Positions 36,732-48,528 of a DNA stretch of 64,000 bases are shown here, piece by piece. The DNA comes from Rhynchospora pubera (Eukaryota; Streptophyta; Magnoliopsida; Poales; Cyperaceae). The notes beneath the pieces were generated by a model. The model searched no databases. It had not been told where the DNA came from and saw only the letters and a program-made list of their open reading frames with translations. Every line of letters starts with the position of its first letter. Position 1 is the stretch's first letter. The position numbers were made by a program, and so were the translations under genes. The DNA lies in the NCBI GenBank assembly GCA_028095005.1, contig CM051459.1, positions 256,790,229 to 256,854,228 on the forward strand, in the 5' to 3' direction.

Positions 36732-37640
36732 TGTGACATCCCTGAATTTTAGGACCTGTTTGCAATACATCGAATTCTAAGGTCCTATTCGAAAAATGTC
36801 CATATTTATCCACTTTGAAAATATTTCTTTGATCTTATCCACTTTGAAAATATCTATTTGATCTTATCCACATTTTTAGTAGTTAAGTAATCAATATTTA
36901 TATAAATAATTTCTGATAATTAATATCTTTATAAATAGGCTCAGTTATTTTTATAAATAGTATTAATATTTTCAGAAATAATAGCTAAGTATATATATAT
37001 TTCTTTTGTTAGGTGTACACTCGATGGGTTGGGTGCCTATACATTAGGTGTACACTCGATGGGTAGGATCGAATAAGCACAGGTACGGTCAAGAAATACA
37101 ATATGGTGGACTTGACGCGGGACCTTTTCCCCAGGTCTAAGTAAGGATCGAGACATGTAGGGTGGATTTGGCACGGGAATTATTCCCGCAGGATTGGAGT
37201 TTTGTAAGGTGGATACTCTCGTATTATATTATATGCTATTACTCATGAAAGTACACCGAATCACATTCATATCTCTTTTCTTAAATAAAAACAATTAAAA
37301 GTCTTCTAGACATGATTGACATTAATTTATAAATTGAGTTCTAATCTTTTGAATAACTAAATTCCAAATAAGTTAGAGTTAATCAAACTGTCGGTCCACT
37401 CTTTTATCGTCGTAAAATGTACGGTTTGTTATGTTGATTAATCCAGTCATGTTTAATTTGCTTTAACAACTAATATAGAGAAGCTGTGTCGTTAAATAAC
37501 CGGTTACTGAGCTTTGTAGCTGACATCCGTTTTGTTTTTTTTTTCTGCTTGCGACGTAGGTTGACGGACCGTCGGATAGATGCAGAAGATACCGTCCCAC
37601 CGTCTCGCCCCGTGTGTCGGTGTATCGGCGCGGTGTGACA
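36732..37640 (+). repeat. right LTR of the outer element, internally deleted
   Basis: 909 bp. It lacks about 700 bp present in the left LTR, with the join at the repeated tatatatatttcttttgtt context near 37000. It also has a short duplication of ggtgtacactcgatggg at about 37012-37066. Confidence 0.88.
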
Positions 37641-37645
37641 ATCAA

Positions 37646-38792
37646 TTTTTCCATAGAAGAGCATAATTTTATTTTACAATCAGAATCGTTAGATTTTAAA
37701 TATATAAGCTAAAATCAGATATTATTTCAATTTATTAGTTTGAAATTCAAGAAGTTAAAATCTAAATAAAAATAATAGGCAATTATATTTAATAAAAAAA
37801 GCGAATTATTTGGTCTGATATCTACTTACGAGTTACGACCTAGTGAAAACTCAAAAAATATATTAATATATACTTACCTAGTTACCTGCACGGTCGACAT
37901 CAGTCATAAATCAGTCATCCAATGAAGGGATATATCCAGTTTCTAAGAAACGGAGATGATTGATATCATAACAATTTCACGTCTATCTGCTTGACGTGTC
38001 CCACTGAGGCACGACTCCTCCTTCGCTTCTCTCTAAAGAAGCACAAAGTTCTAAAGCCGCTTATCCACCGTACAATCTTGCCATGTCATCAATCCGTGGG
38101 TACTAATCAACGGCACTTTTTCACCGAAGTAATCAAGAAAAGAAGTCGCGCCCTCTCCGCCAAAAATCTATCGGTTGCACCTGGCGTAAACCGTACTTAA
38201 AGAACCGAATATTTGCTATTGTGAAGTCAAGTTTGTCGTGTTGCGAAGAATTCACGTGAACTCGCTAAGCCTACAGGCCGTACAACATGGACGCAAGTAA
38301 AACAGACGGCATCACACCAGAACGCTTCTGCTATAGGTCCCCTAGATCGTACGGAAATGGTATGTTGAAATTCACATATCTTAAAAATGTGGGACCCAAT
38401 GATTCGTCAGACAGCATTGAAAAATTACAATAGACTGGGAGCAGAGAAGTTTTGATCTATGTTCCTCGTTCGCAAAGATCCGGTCCGATGTCCGGTCGGA
38501 CCGGTCCCAATATTAACACCTCACAACAAGCAAAACGGAATAAAAAGGGAGAAGAACAGAGATAGAGAACAGAGCTAGTAGGAGGGAAGAGAGCACAACA
38601 AACACATCGGGCTTTGCATCGAGACAATTTCCCCACAGAGAAAAAAATCAGATTAAATAGAAATAATTGAGGGAAAATTGGAAAACAATAGAGACTTAGA
38701 GAGATATCTCGCTTCTTTGGAAGGTACCTCAATCCTGCCATTAAACACTCATCACAGAATCCCTCAAGCGCAGAGAGATAAAGCGTAAATCA
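37646..38792. other. intergenic region and ANP32 upstream region
   Basis: No gene seen. The part next to 38793 should be the promoter and 5' UTR of the ANP32-like gene; no TATA box was assigned. Confidence 0.4.
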
Positions 38793-41592
38793 ATGGATGA
38801 AGAGTGGGAGAGAGCAGTGGTGGCAGCGCTACGTGGTGGTGGTAGCGCCACATCGTCGACGTCGTCGGAAGGTACCTCTGCTTCTTCCTCGCCACCTCGA
38901 AGCCTCACTTTAGATGGCGTCATTAAGTGCCTCCATGGTCGCCTTCCCTCTCCTCAAATCCTAGAATGGTACCAATCCCTTGAGCTTCTTTCTATTGCTA
39001 ATATAGGCGTCTCCTCTCTTGAAAGGTTCCCACGGTTGCGGTGCTTGACCCGTTTGATCCTTTCCGATAATCGAATCTCTACTGGTTTGGAGCACCTTGT
39101 AGCAGCGGATCTAGGTTCTCTTAGAGATCTCGACCTATCCAACAATCGGATTGGGTCGGTGGAGGATCTTGCCCCGTTAGCACGGTTACGGTTGGTTTCT
39201 TTAGATTTGTATGAGTGCCCTGTTGCCAGGGTTAAGGATTATAGATCCCGGGTTTTCGGCTTGATTCGGAGTTTAAAGTACCTTGATAAATTGGATGCTG
39301 ATGAGAATGAGAGACCTGAATCTGATGAGGAGGATGAGGATGAGGAAGAAGAGGGAGATGAAGAGGATGGGGAAGACGAGGACGATCCAGGTAGCGGTGA
39401 AGTGGATGGGGATGATGTTATTAATGGGTCTGATGTCCATCTGGTGAATGGTAATGGAGTTTTGGATGGTGGCATAATTTTGAATGGGGATGAAGATGAT
39501 AGTGAAGCTGAAGAGGAGATGGATAATGGGTTGGTTCCTGAGATTGCTAATGGGTTTCGGGTTGTTCCAACTAGGCCTGAAGAATTGCATGAAGAGGAAT
39601 CAGATGAGGAGGTGAATTCAGGGGAGGAGATAGACGAAGAAGATGATGAGGAGGAGGATGTGGTAGAGGTACATGATGTGTCTGATGATGAAGACGATGA
39701 TGATGATGTGGATGATGATGACGAGGATGAGGATGATGATGGGGAGGAGATGAATGATTGGGATGGTGGAGAGGAGATAGATGGGCATGAGAGAGGGGAA
39801 GAAGAAGATGATGAAGATGGAGAGCTTGGAGAGGAAGATGATGGAGAGGGTCTGATGATGCGTCAGGATTTTGAAGAGGTTGAGAATCGGGTTGCATATG
39901 ATGAGGAAAATGCTGAGGATGATGATGAGGTATAATTCTTTCTATCTAATCACTTTTTTCTAGTAGCATATATTTATTTGATTCCATTGGTATTTTGTGT
40001 TATGTGGTTAAGTATTTTGTAGCTGATGGAATTGCAAAATTACAAGGAAATCAAATTCTTCATATCAAAAGGTTGAAAATCATTATTCATAATAAAAGTT
40101 TATGGAAGTAACTTTTACTTATCACAAGGGGAATTTATATCAGGGCTGGAGTGGATTTGGTAAATTTGCATTTTAAAAAGCATTTTCTCTTTGAATTTTA
40201 CAACAGTTTTAATTTTTGGAATGGCATGATACTAGTTAGATTTTATTTAATACAAAATTTTACAACAATTTCACTTTTTATCACTATTTTTATTTTATTT
40301 GTTGAAAGAAAGTGAAAAACTTGTTTATATAAGCACTCGGCTTTTTTTACCCCTGGGTCACCCACCATTTGAAGCTTGCCACTTGTCCTGTCTTCTGTCA
40401 TGCACAAATTCAAGGGTTGAACCTTATACGAATATCTGTCATCAGTGAACCCTTTAAATTTGAATTAGTACTGTGTTGCCTACGAGCTTTGATGATTAAA
40501 AAAAAAAAATTAGTACTGTGTTGACACTTATGAACTAAAATGCATGACGATGTGGTGAGTTGTGGTTGTTGGACGATGCAGAGGGTGAAAGTATCTTGGG
40601 CAACTTCTATAGTTACTCTTATGTGCACTGTTTGGGACTTTTCTGTTCTAGCGCAAAAGTTACTTATAGATTTGAAAATCTTTTATTAACTTTTTACAAT
40701 ATGCGGTTTGCATGGGAGTTTCGTTATACTGATTTTACATTTGTTTGTTCTTGCAACATTTTTACAAAATCTCATATTTTGGTTATTGCAATTTTTGTTG
40801 CTCTATTGTTAGTTTGCCATTCTTTGAGGAAAGTTTTGTATAGTAAATTTTGAAATATTGCTGGATTATTAGTTGTTGTAGAGTGCTTATCTTATTCTTT
40901 ATTATCACAAGTTTCTATATGTTTTTTTAGATCATGCAGTTTGTATTATATTTTATTTTGTTTGGTGCTTAATTTTGAAATTAGCTTTTTTTCGTCATCT
41001 TTTTTTCTAACTTTGTAATGCTAATACCCAATGGCATGTGAATTGTTTAAAATTAGAGGTTATGTTTTTATAGTTTTTGTAGCTGAATCTATAATCTAGT
41101 TTCTCCTGCCATTACTATCCTCATAAATATCTTGAATTTTTATTTATTTTATCACATTTATGCGAATTACAAGGTTTATCTCCATTTAGTTCAATATGTA
41201 TGATTGATAATTTTGGACATTTTGGTATATGTATTTCCTACAATTAGACGTGTTTTTTCATTGTTTTATTTGACATGAAATTTGTAAATCTTCAGGATGA
41301 AGATACAGGACATGAGTATGTTCTTCAAATCTCGCAACAACCCGACGAGATGAGGGAAAGTGATTTTGACGCGAATGAGATCGAAGATGAAGAGGAAATA
41401 GAGGAAGAAGATGGGCTTGATCAGGTTGAAGAGGAAATAGAGGAAGAAGATGGACTTGATCAGGTTGATCCTCGCCCTGGGACCAGCAAAGCAGAACCCT
41501 CCACGTCACAAATCAACAAGAGGAAGCGAGATGATGATGGCAGTGATGATGATGGTCTTGATGACGTGTGTTCTGTTAGGTTCAGGCACTAG
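38793..41592 (+). CDS. acidic leucine-rich nuclear phosphoprotein 32 (ANP32)-related protein, 2 exons
   Basis: ANP32 proteins are nuclear histone- and phosphatase-binding proteins with an N-terminal leucine-rich-repeat cap and a very acidic tail. Exon 1 (38793-39929) ends GATGAG before GTATAA. Exon 2 (41296-41592) starts after TTCAG. The phase is 0 and the total is 477 residues, similar to plant relatives. LRRs run from about residue 45 to 150 (LELLSIANIGVSSLERFPRL; LILSDNRIS; LRDLDLSNNRIGSVEDLAPL). The LRR C-cap is at 130-165 (LDLYECPVARVKDYR..LKYLDKLD). From about 165 almost everything is Asp/Glu. The end, SQINKRKRDDDGSDDDG, holds a KRKR nuclear localisation signal, the family's usual C-terminus. 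Exon 2 could instead splice near 41567 (GAC|GTGTGT), which would alter the last few residues. Confidence 0.9.
41389..41466 (+). repeat. 39-bp in-frame tandem duplication in ANP32 exon 2
   Basis: Two 39-bp copies (41389-41427 and 41428-41466) differ by one silent-looking base. Each encodes EEEIEEEDGLDQV, so the duplication adds 13 acidic residues without disturbing the frame. Confidence 0.95.
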
Positions 41593-43064
41593 TTTTTTTG
41601 TAAATAACGGTGGGTCTTTTTCTAAATTTTCTTTTTTCTTCTTCCACGTTTTCTCTCATCATGTGCTTATCTTAGAAGGGGAAAAAATGGAGGTTTTGGA
41701 GGGAGAAAGATGCTACTGCTCTTGCCTCTGGTCTTTGTTCTTCTTTTCCCTCCTTTTTTCAAATGTTAGTATTTTCCAAAAGTTTAAAATCTCGTGTTCA
41801 GGAAATGAAGGATGGATTTAGAGCGGGCAAGTTCAATTCAAAAGGTGCTAAAGTAGCCGTTAGAACTGCTACCTTTACTAGTTTATCCAGGGTTCCCTTT
41901 TTGAATTTTTAAAAATTAGTTTTGGTGGCAAACTGTTCTTATGGTCAAGTCAGGAGCGATGGTACCTTTGATCTTTCTCGCAATATATCTGTGTATTTCT
42001 TATGGGTAAATGGAGAGATCTCGCTTGAGGAATGATGGTGTGTGCTTTGGGGGCTTTGGGGGTACAATTTTGGGTGCATTTACATTCTAGCATCACTAAG
42101 ACAAATTGGCAAATTGAATAAAAAATTTCACAAGTGAAGACTAGAGAAAAAGCTCCCTTCTCAGGAGGCATGTCTGGTAAGACAAATCAGCTGCGCAAGC
42201 AAATGTGCCGAAGCTTTAGTCGTGGACACTGGTACTGCTGCCACGTGTTAATTAACATATAGGTATGGAGTATAGACCAATAAATAAGGTGTTATCTGCT
42301 GGTTTATGCACCGCCTGGTAGTTTCACCGCTCTCCTCAAATCAGTTATTTTTAATTATTAACATCCCGTAGACCGTAGTGGCCTGGTGGGTGTGGAGAAA
42401 GAAGCGCAGCACGTAGTTGATGACCTCTTCTATTGTTTTCGTGTACTTAAAACTTTTCACCTATCGTAACGCACTATATCAGTGTCTTCTGACAAGTAGG
42501 TCCATGGAGACCTTGTCAGCCATGTGGGTGATAAAAAGGGGATTGTTTGGTGGGGAGGCGAAGTAGAAATTTTTAAGGTGTACAGCGAGGACCACTATCG
42601 CTGGGTCCTGAGCGGCTGAGCCTGGAAAGTGGCAATCAATGAAAGGAGGTGGTTGGCGGTCCGCATTTGGACAAGAAGTTCGCTTTCATTGGCTTTATTC
42701 GCTGTTTGCTGAGCAACCCATTCATCACGGCGATTTGCTGCTTGATTGAGAAATCTTTCTGTTGATAGGCTGGCAGCCTACTATTTTTGGTTTTGCGTCC
42801 ATATGTACTTGTCATCTTGCCTCTGAGTGACCCGCTGCAGAAAGAGTACACATTAGGAAAACAGACATTTATTAGGGTTCAGGGCGGCTGATAATAATCA
42901 TGATTCATGGGTGCGCATTAGTCATTTACATTTGTTAAGGTGTTGAAATCATGAAATTTTTTACTTCCAGAAGATGACATTAGGTCTTCATAACATTTGA
43001 TCAGATATTCAGATTACAACTCCAGTAACTGTCTTGACTTTTGTTTTCAAAGAAATATGCTACA
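41593..43064. other. 3' flank of the ANP32 gene and intergenic region
   Basis: Non-coding as far as can be read. The start is probably 3' UTR. The GC-richer part 42360-42840 was inspected on both strands without finding a recognisable protein. Confidence 0.4.
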
Positions 43065-43072
43065 ATTACTTC

Positions 43073-43633
43073 TAGGGGTGAGCAAAAAACTCGTAACTCG
43101 TGAGTTACTCGAACTCGACTCGAAAAAAGCTCGATGAAAACTCGAGTTAGAAGAACTCGAGTTCTAACAACTCGAGTTATGCCAACTCGTTAATTTTACG
43201 AGCCGAGTTCGAGTTGGGTCAAACTCGACTCGGCCCAACTCGAGTCAGAATATACAGGCTGCAAAAAATAAAATATTATCATATTAATATACAGTCCAAC
43301 AATTTTATTGATTTGCAGCCCAATAACTCGTTCACTAACCCTAGTACTCAAGTCCCCAGACCTTTTTTCCTCCCTTACACCCTCACGATTGCTCCTCTTT
43401 TTCTATTTTCGAGCAAAATTCTAAGGCGACCAGTACCTCAACACCTTCTCACGAGTTCGTTGCCGAGTCACGAGTTGGCTCGAGTTAAAATGAGCCGAGT
43501 TCGAGTTAGCTCAAATAACTCGGAACTGCTTTGCTGTCGAGTCACGAGTTGGCTCGAGTTGTGACGAGTTCGAGTTCGAGTTCGAGTTCGAGTTGAGGCT
43601 AACTCGCTCGAACTCGGCTCGTATACAGCCCTA
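43073..43633. mobile_element. 561-bp non-autonomous hAT element rich in ACTCGAGTT motifs
   Basis: The ends TAGGGGTGAGC and ..ATACAGCCCTA are inverted at the outermost bases (TAGGG). A perfect 8-bp duplication ATTACTTC lies at 43065-43072 and 43634-43641. Both features mark a hAT element. Subterminal regions are packed with ACTCGAGTT/AACTCGAGT palindromes and a gagttc run near 43569-43595, probably transposase-binding repeats. It has no transposase. Confidence 0.93.
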
Positions 43634-43849
43634 ATTACTTCCAAGAAAAATATGCCATAATACTGAATTACATGTATATTTTTAATTATATAAATAAATT
43701 AACAATTATATTTTATACAATTTCAATATAATTTGATTATGCGTTCACAACGTTTTTAATTATTTAATGAGCAATAAAATATATATCAAATCTTACTTCT
43801 TTTATAAGGATGATGAATATGCTCAGAGCTGTCCAAAACCATCCATTTA

Positions 43850-44052
43850 GAACGTTTACGTTCCGTTCCGTTCGAACGGAATGTTAAACGAAATAGAAAA
43901 TTTGTTTCGTTTCTAAAAAATGGAACGGAAACGAAACTGAAATATGTAAACGTTATTGAAGCGAAAAGAAACAACAGACCACGAAAATGAGTTGAAATCA
44001 ATGGTAAATGAAGGACAGAACAGAAAACGAAACAAAAAACTGCTTCACTAAG
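43850..44052. repeat. aaacgaaacgg-rich dispersed repeat
   Basis: Short motifs such as gaacggaa, aaacgaaa and tttcgttt recur on both strands. The same motif family occurs at 21535-21600, 44350-44410 and 62920-63340. Its boundaries are not defined; the tandem MITEs at 44053 appear inserted in it. Confidence 0.4.
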
Positions 44053-44340
44053 GGTGCGTTTGGATCGTTGGAAAAAAGAAGAAGAAGGAAGAAGAAGAAA
44101 AAAATTTATAAACAATCCAAATTCTTCACAAAGTTACACACTTTCCAATACTTCTTCTCACTTATTTCCTTCTTCCTTCTTCTCACATCTATCCCGTTTG
44201 GATCGTTGGAAGAAAGAAGAAGAAGAAGAAAGAAGAAGAAAAAAAATTATAAACAATCCAAACTCTTCATAAAGTTACACACTTCCCAATACTTCTTCTC
44301 ACTTCTTCCCTTCTTCCCTTCTTCCCACACCTATCCAAAC
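44053..44340. mobile_element. two MITEs in tandem, 138-bp period
   Basis: gtttggatcgttgga begins units at 44058 and 44196. Each unit runs through a purine-rich gaagaag stretch, aaacaatccaaa, caaagttacacac, a pyrimidine-rich cttctt stretch and ctatcc. The outer ends GGGTGCGTTTGGATCG and CACCTATCCAAAC are inverted. The same inner block occurs in the MITE at 17443. The head-to-tail arrangement shares one terminus between units. Confidence 0.75.
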
Positions 44341-44344
44341 AAAA

Positions 44345-45115
44345 CAGAATAGAAACGAAAGGCTTTTCTATTTCGTTGGCTGGAACGAAACAAAAACAAA
44401 ACTGTGGGTTTCCGTGTATGTTTTGCACGTTTGACAATCCTAATTGTGCTCATAAATAATTTCTATATACCATGTCTTAAATTTATATTTTAAAATTATT
44501 ATATTTATAAAAATAAATTACGGCCAATACAATTGCCTGCCGAGATGTAAAATTGTTAAAATGGTCCCGTTGTTGCGGCCTAAAATTTAGTTATCGAATA
44601 TCAAGCTATGTGTTTGGCCCATGTCTTTGCTGGTTTAAACCCAATGATGATATACAAATACAAGCTCTTGCTCCTGTTTCAAAAATCCAACTCCTCCGCT
44701 TTCTCCTCTCAATTTAGCTTCTCAATTTCCAAGGGACGGTTCGGTTCCAAATGATTTCTTAGCCAGAAAAAAAAATAGGGGATAAATTTACATCCTTGTA
44801 TATTTAATCTGGAAAAATTAAAATGACACTCCGTTGCACAAAAACCCCCCGCCCTCTTTTTCCCCTAAGATACATCGAACGATCATTTTAGTGTAGAGGG
44901 GATCTGAATTTGTTCTGCTAGTTGTTCCGAGAGATTTTTTCAAATCATCAACAAATACTTCAAAGTAAGGGATATTATCTACGGTAACATTGTCGCCATC
45001 AGCATGACGTCATCACTGCACTTTGTTGAACCGATCTGGATCGTTCGTTTTACTTTCCTGGATCCTGTACGTCAGATCAAAATTCGACCTTGATCTTTCC
45101 GTCCCTCCTCTCTCT
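44345..45115. other. intergenic stretch
   Basis: No gene or element boundary recognised. One TGACGTCA palindrome lies at 45005-45012. Confidence 0.4.
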
Positions 45116-45125
45116 CTCTTGATCA

Positions 45126-45561
45126 GGATCCGCATCCTCTCCAGCCAGATAAATGGCTGGACCATACAGCCAACTCTTTTTTTTTTTAAATATTCCAACA
45201 TTTTAAAATTTAAATATTGAATCCAAACCGTTGATCTTGTTCTATTTTATAGGCGATGCATTTTCATATAAGTTTTATGAAATTTGGAGTTGATTTGATA
45301 CTAGATCAAGTGGTCAACAAATGAACGAATCTGGTTAACTATCACTGTTTAATTCTAATACGTTCATTTGTTGACCACTTGATATAGTATCAAATCAACT
45401 CCAAATTTTATAAAACTTATATGAAAATGCATCGCCCATAAAATAGAACAAGATCAACGGTTTGGATTCAATATTTGAATTTTAAAATATTGAAATATTT
45501 AAAAAAAAAAGGGTTGGCTGCATGGTCCAGCCATTTATCTGGCTGGAGAGGATGCGGATCC
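45126..45561. mobile_element. 436-bp foldback element with a 10-bp target duplication
   Basis: The two arms of about 200 bp are almost perfect reverse complements (GGATCCGCATCCTCTCCAGC.. and ..GCTGGAGAGGATGCGGATCC), with a short loop near 45325-45355. CTCTTGATCA occurs directly on both sides (45116-45125 and 45562-45571). A 9-10 bp duplication with very long TIRs points to a Mutator-like MITE. The RNA would form a near-perfect hairpin and could be a small-RNA source. Confidence 0.93.
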
Positions 45562-45571
45562 CTCTTGATCA

Positions 45572-48210
45572 GGTGATGCCTCTTCTACTTTCCTCAACAA
45601 AACAAGAAAAGAAAAGGCGGACTAACCTAGAGCAAGTGAGAGGAAGAGAGAACAGTGAGCCCTTACTTTGTTTCCCTGAGGAGATGGAGAGAAAAACTTT
45701 CACTTCTGCTTTTCGATGTTCATTCTTGCCTTCTCCTCCCCATGGTACGTTCTTTGTAGTTTCTCTCTTTTTCATTCCTTTCTATGTAGGAACTGACTCT
45801 AGCCATGAAATCAACCTTTTTTATGATATTTCGATTTTACAGGTGAATAGATCGCATGATTCTCTTCCTCGCCACTCTCTCTTCTCTCTCCGCGACTTTT
45901 GTTAGCACAATTGATGGTTGAGATGTGCGGTAAGTTACTGTTCCTTATTTTCTCCTTTTACTTTTGATTCCTTCTATCTTTTCTTTCGTATTTTGGTGTT
46001 ACTTCTTGCTTAGGTCTAGAATTCTAAAAGGGAAAGGGTATAGATCTCTTGGCTGAGAGAGGGAGGAGGTGGCGTTAGATGGTGGAAGCAAATTGGTCCA
46101 TGGTTTTCTCAAACAGTTTAACTGGGTACTAATTCTTATTGCTCTTAGTTTGTTTAAGCCTAATTATTTACACAAGTAAACAAGAGTCAAAGGCTAACCA
46201 TTGGGTCAAATTTTTTTGTATTGTTTGTCCGAGGTTGCCTCTAATATGTTTTTTTCCCCTTTTACACTTTTCATCTTGCAAGATTAAATTTGGAAATGTG
46301 CAGGAATCTCAAGAACTGATTCGAATTATGTGATGGATACATATAGGAATGATTGAAGCATGCTAAATTATGTCATCGGAATATATATCAACCATTTCAA
46401 CCTTTAATTTCTTGAGGACGATGGAAAATAACCTTTATAAAACAAAATTTTCTATTTTTTTTCTTCATATTTTGTTTATAATTTTTTTTTTCTGTAGTGT
46501 CTGAAATATACGTAGGAGAAATATGGATAAAATGAAGATGAAGAGGAGCCAGAAGGCTATGTTAAGTCATAAGATTTGGTGATCCGATGACAGCTGTATT
46601 CTTTTCTGAAATATCTGTGAATTTTAACCAAAGGTCAGTATATTGGTTTTCACTGTTATCTTTATTGTGGTTCTTTACATTTATGTTGAAGCAAGGTGTG
46701 ATTTTAGTTTATTGAATGATTTAATGGTTTGATAGTAACAGTACTAAGAAGGCATAATGAATCTGTGGTTGTTATCTGCTTTCTTGATTATTGTAATTAT
46801 TTTTTACTTTCTTCATTGCCGTTGCTAATGTTAATTTACTGGTACATTTTCAGCATTTCAGTTCACTATGGTGTGTTGTGTTTGTTTGTTTTTCTTTGGG
46901 TCTTTCCTACAAGCTACCTTTCATAAGTATGGTAAATACGATCAAATGTAATAGTTAGATCAATTAAATGTGTTTGTATGTGTATCTCCTCCTTAATAAC
47001 TTAAATTTGTCATCAAAAGAAAAAACTGCACTTTTTCACTTGACACGATTCTTATTTGCCTGAAATACATAACTATATTTCGTTTGATGTTTTACAATAT
47101 TATAAAGCATTTCAACAAAAATTAAAGTCATGACTTTAGCCTTCAATAAGAATATGGCTATATTTGTTTCAAGATTTTCAGTTAAAAGTTTTATTTTGTC
47201 TGATTGTCCATTTATGTTAGTCTTTTTAGATTCTTTTCGTCTAACTTATATATAGAGTATGAAAAAGAGAATGGTGAATTTGACTCCGTCACGATCAATG
47301 TTATCAAGATCACTTTTATTTTTTTCGTTATCAATCATGCTTCAATGGAGTAAAATTTGGGATAGAAAAATTGATTTAAGTTATGCTTATCACATATTTA
47401 CATTTTCTTTAAATAACTCCTTTGCATGCTATTGTCTGAAGAAGCATGTATCTTGATCAACTTCAGATATATTGTGTGCAAAACTAAGGAGGCATGATGC
47501 TGGCTATTGATTCAGTTAAGGAACTTCTGATTGCGATGGTGATATTATGGCTTCAAATTTGGTTCATATAATTATAATTTTTCACATATTATATTCAACT
47601 CTATTGTACTCTGCTGGGTTCTTTGTGTCTCATTTGTTTATCTTAAACTTAGAATTTCTATATAAAAGATCAATATGGAGGGGTTGGAAGTTAGATCCGT
47701 GGTGGCAAAGGAAGCACAATGTTAGTTGAGATAATTGCATCAATTCAATTTACCATACCATATGCATGAGGTATAGGGCTAGGTACATTATTATTATTGT
47801 TATTTGTATATTTCTTCTTCTTATTCCTTGCAAATAAAAAAGAATACATGTTCTATTTTTGGTGCAACAGATGTTACTCGGGCAGTGAGAAACTAATTGG
47901 CAGTGCAACGGCAAGAAAATAGAGAAAAAAAGAAGCATAAAAAAAAATGAGATTTACACTGCCTTCACCAACAAATTATCCGTAAGGATTATAATCTCGA
48001 ATGAATTTGGAACAATATAAATATCAAAGAGAGGCTTACCAATGAACTTTCGTAGTGAAATTTATTGTCTATTTATGATCTTGAAATAATCAAGTACGCT
48101 ACTTTTACTATAAGAAAATAATTTGTTTGCTGATTATCTAATTTTTCGATTTTATATATGTTTTGACTGTTTTTCATGGTGTTTTGCGATCAACTTCAGA
48201 AAGCCACTTA
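45572..48210. other. long non-coding stretch
   Basis: Several short open frames exist, but none has recognisable similarity and their composition is like intergenic DNA. It ends at a Helitron-like hairpin, so part may be Helitron body. Confidence 0.4.
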
Positions 48211-48211
48211 T

Positions 48212-48236
48212 CGCGCGAAGCGCGTAACCATGGCTA
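48212..48236 (+). mobile_element. possible degenerate Helitron 3' end
   Basis: A perfect CGCGC-GAA-GCGCG hairpin (48212-48224) is followed after 8 nt by CTAT rather than CTAG. The hairpin is similar in sequence to that at 2181. The terminal bases do not match CTRR, hence low confidence. Confidence 0.35.
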
Positions 48237-48528
48237 TTTTTTTTAAATCATGTTAATATTTTCGCAATTTACTAATTTAAGATCCGTATTAATATTCAAC
48301 CCTGAATAGATCTTCCGTTTTATTCCACAATTTTCTAGAATTTAATTGAAAAAATATACCTTTCTTCAATAAAAAAAATTCTGATTACTGTATATATATC
48401 CCAAATATCTCGAATCGGACATCCTTTTTGGCTATCAGCAATCTGATTTCATGAAAATTTTGCAATGAAAATGTATTTTAAACTTTCGGCCTTATTTTCA
48501 ACCCAATATTTATAACATATTTATTATC

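Larger units (their letters stand above)
23307..37640 (+). mobile_element. outer LTR retrotransposon of the nest, nearly all of its interior lost
   Basis: The element starts TGTGACATCCC at 23307 and ends GTGTGACA at 37640. A perfect 5-bp target duplication ATCAA lies at 23302-23306 and 37641-37645. Left LTR pieces are 23307-24869 and 36501-36575, about 1638 bp once insertions are removed. The right LTR (36732-37640) is 909 bp because of an internal deletion. Only 156 bp lie between the LTRs, with a tRNA-Met primer site at one end and a polypurine tract at the other. The TGACATCC and GGGGGTGGAATG context resembles Ty3/gypsy Tekay-type chromoviruses, but with no protein left this is a guess. 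Confidence 0.88.

Noticed and set aside
39239..39897. Minus-strand frames rich in Ser, Pro and His opposite the ANP32 gene
   Set aside because: They are the complement of the GAT/GAG codon runs of the acidic tail and have no independent evidence.
43065..43641. CRISPR-like or regulatory array suggested by repeated ACTCGAGTT words
   Set aside because: The words are irregularly spaced on both strands and are bounded by a hAT-type 8-bp duplication, so a transposon explains them.
45522..45905. 127-codon plus-strand frame
   Set aside because: Its start lies in the foldback element's right arm, it has no recognisable motif, and composition is like the surrounding non-coding DNA.
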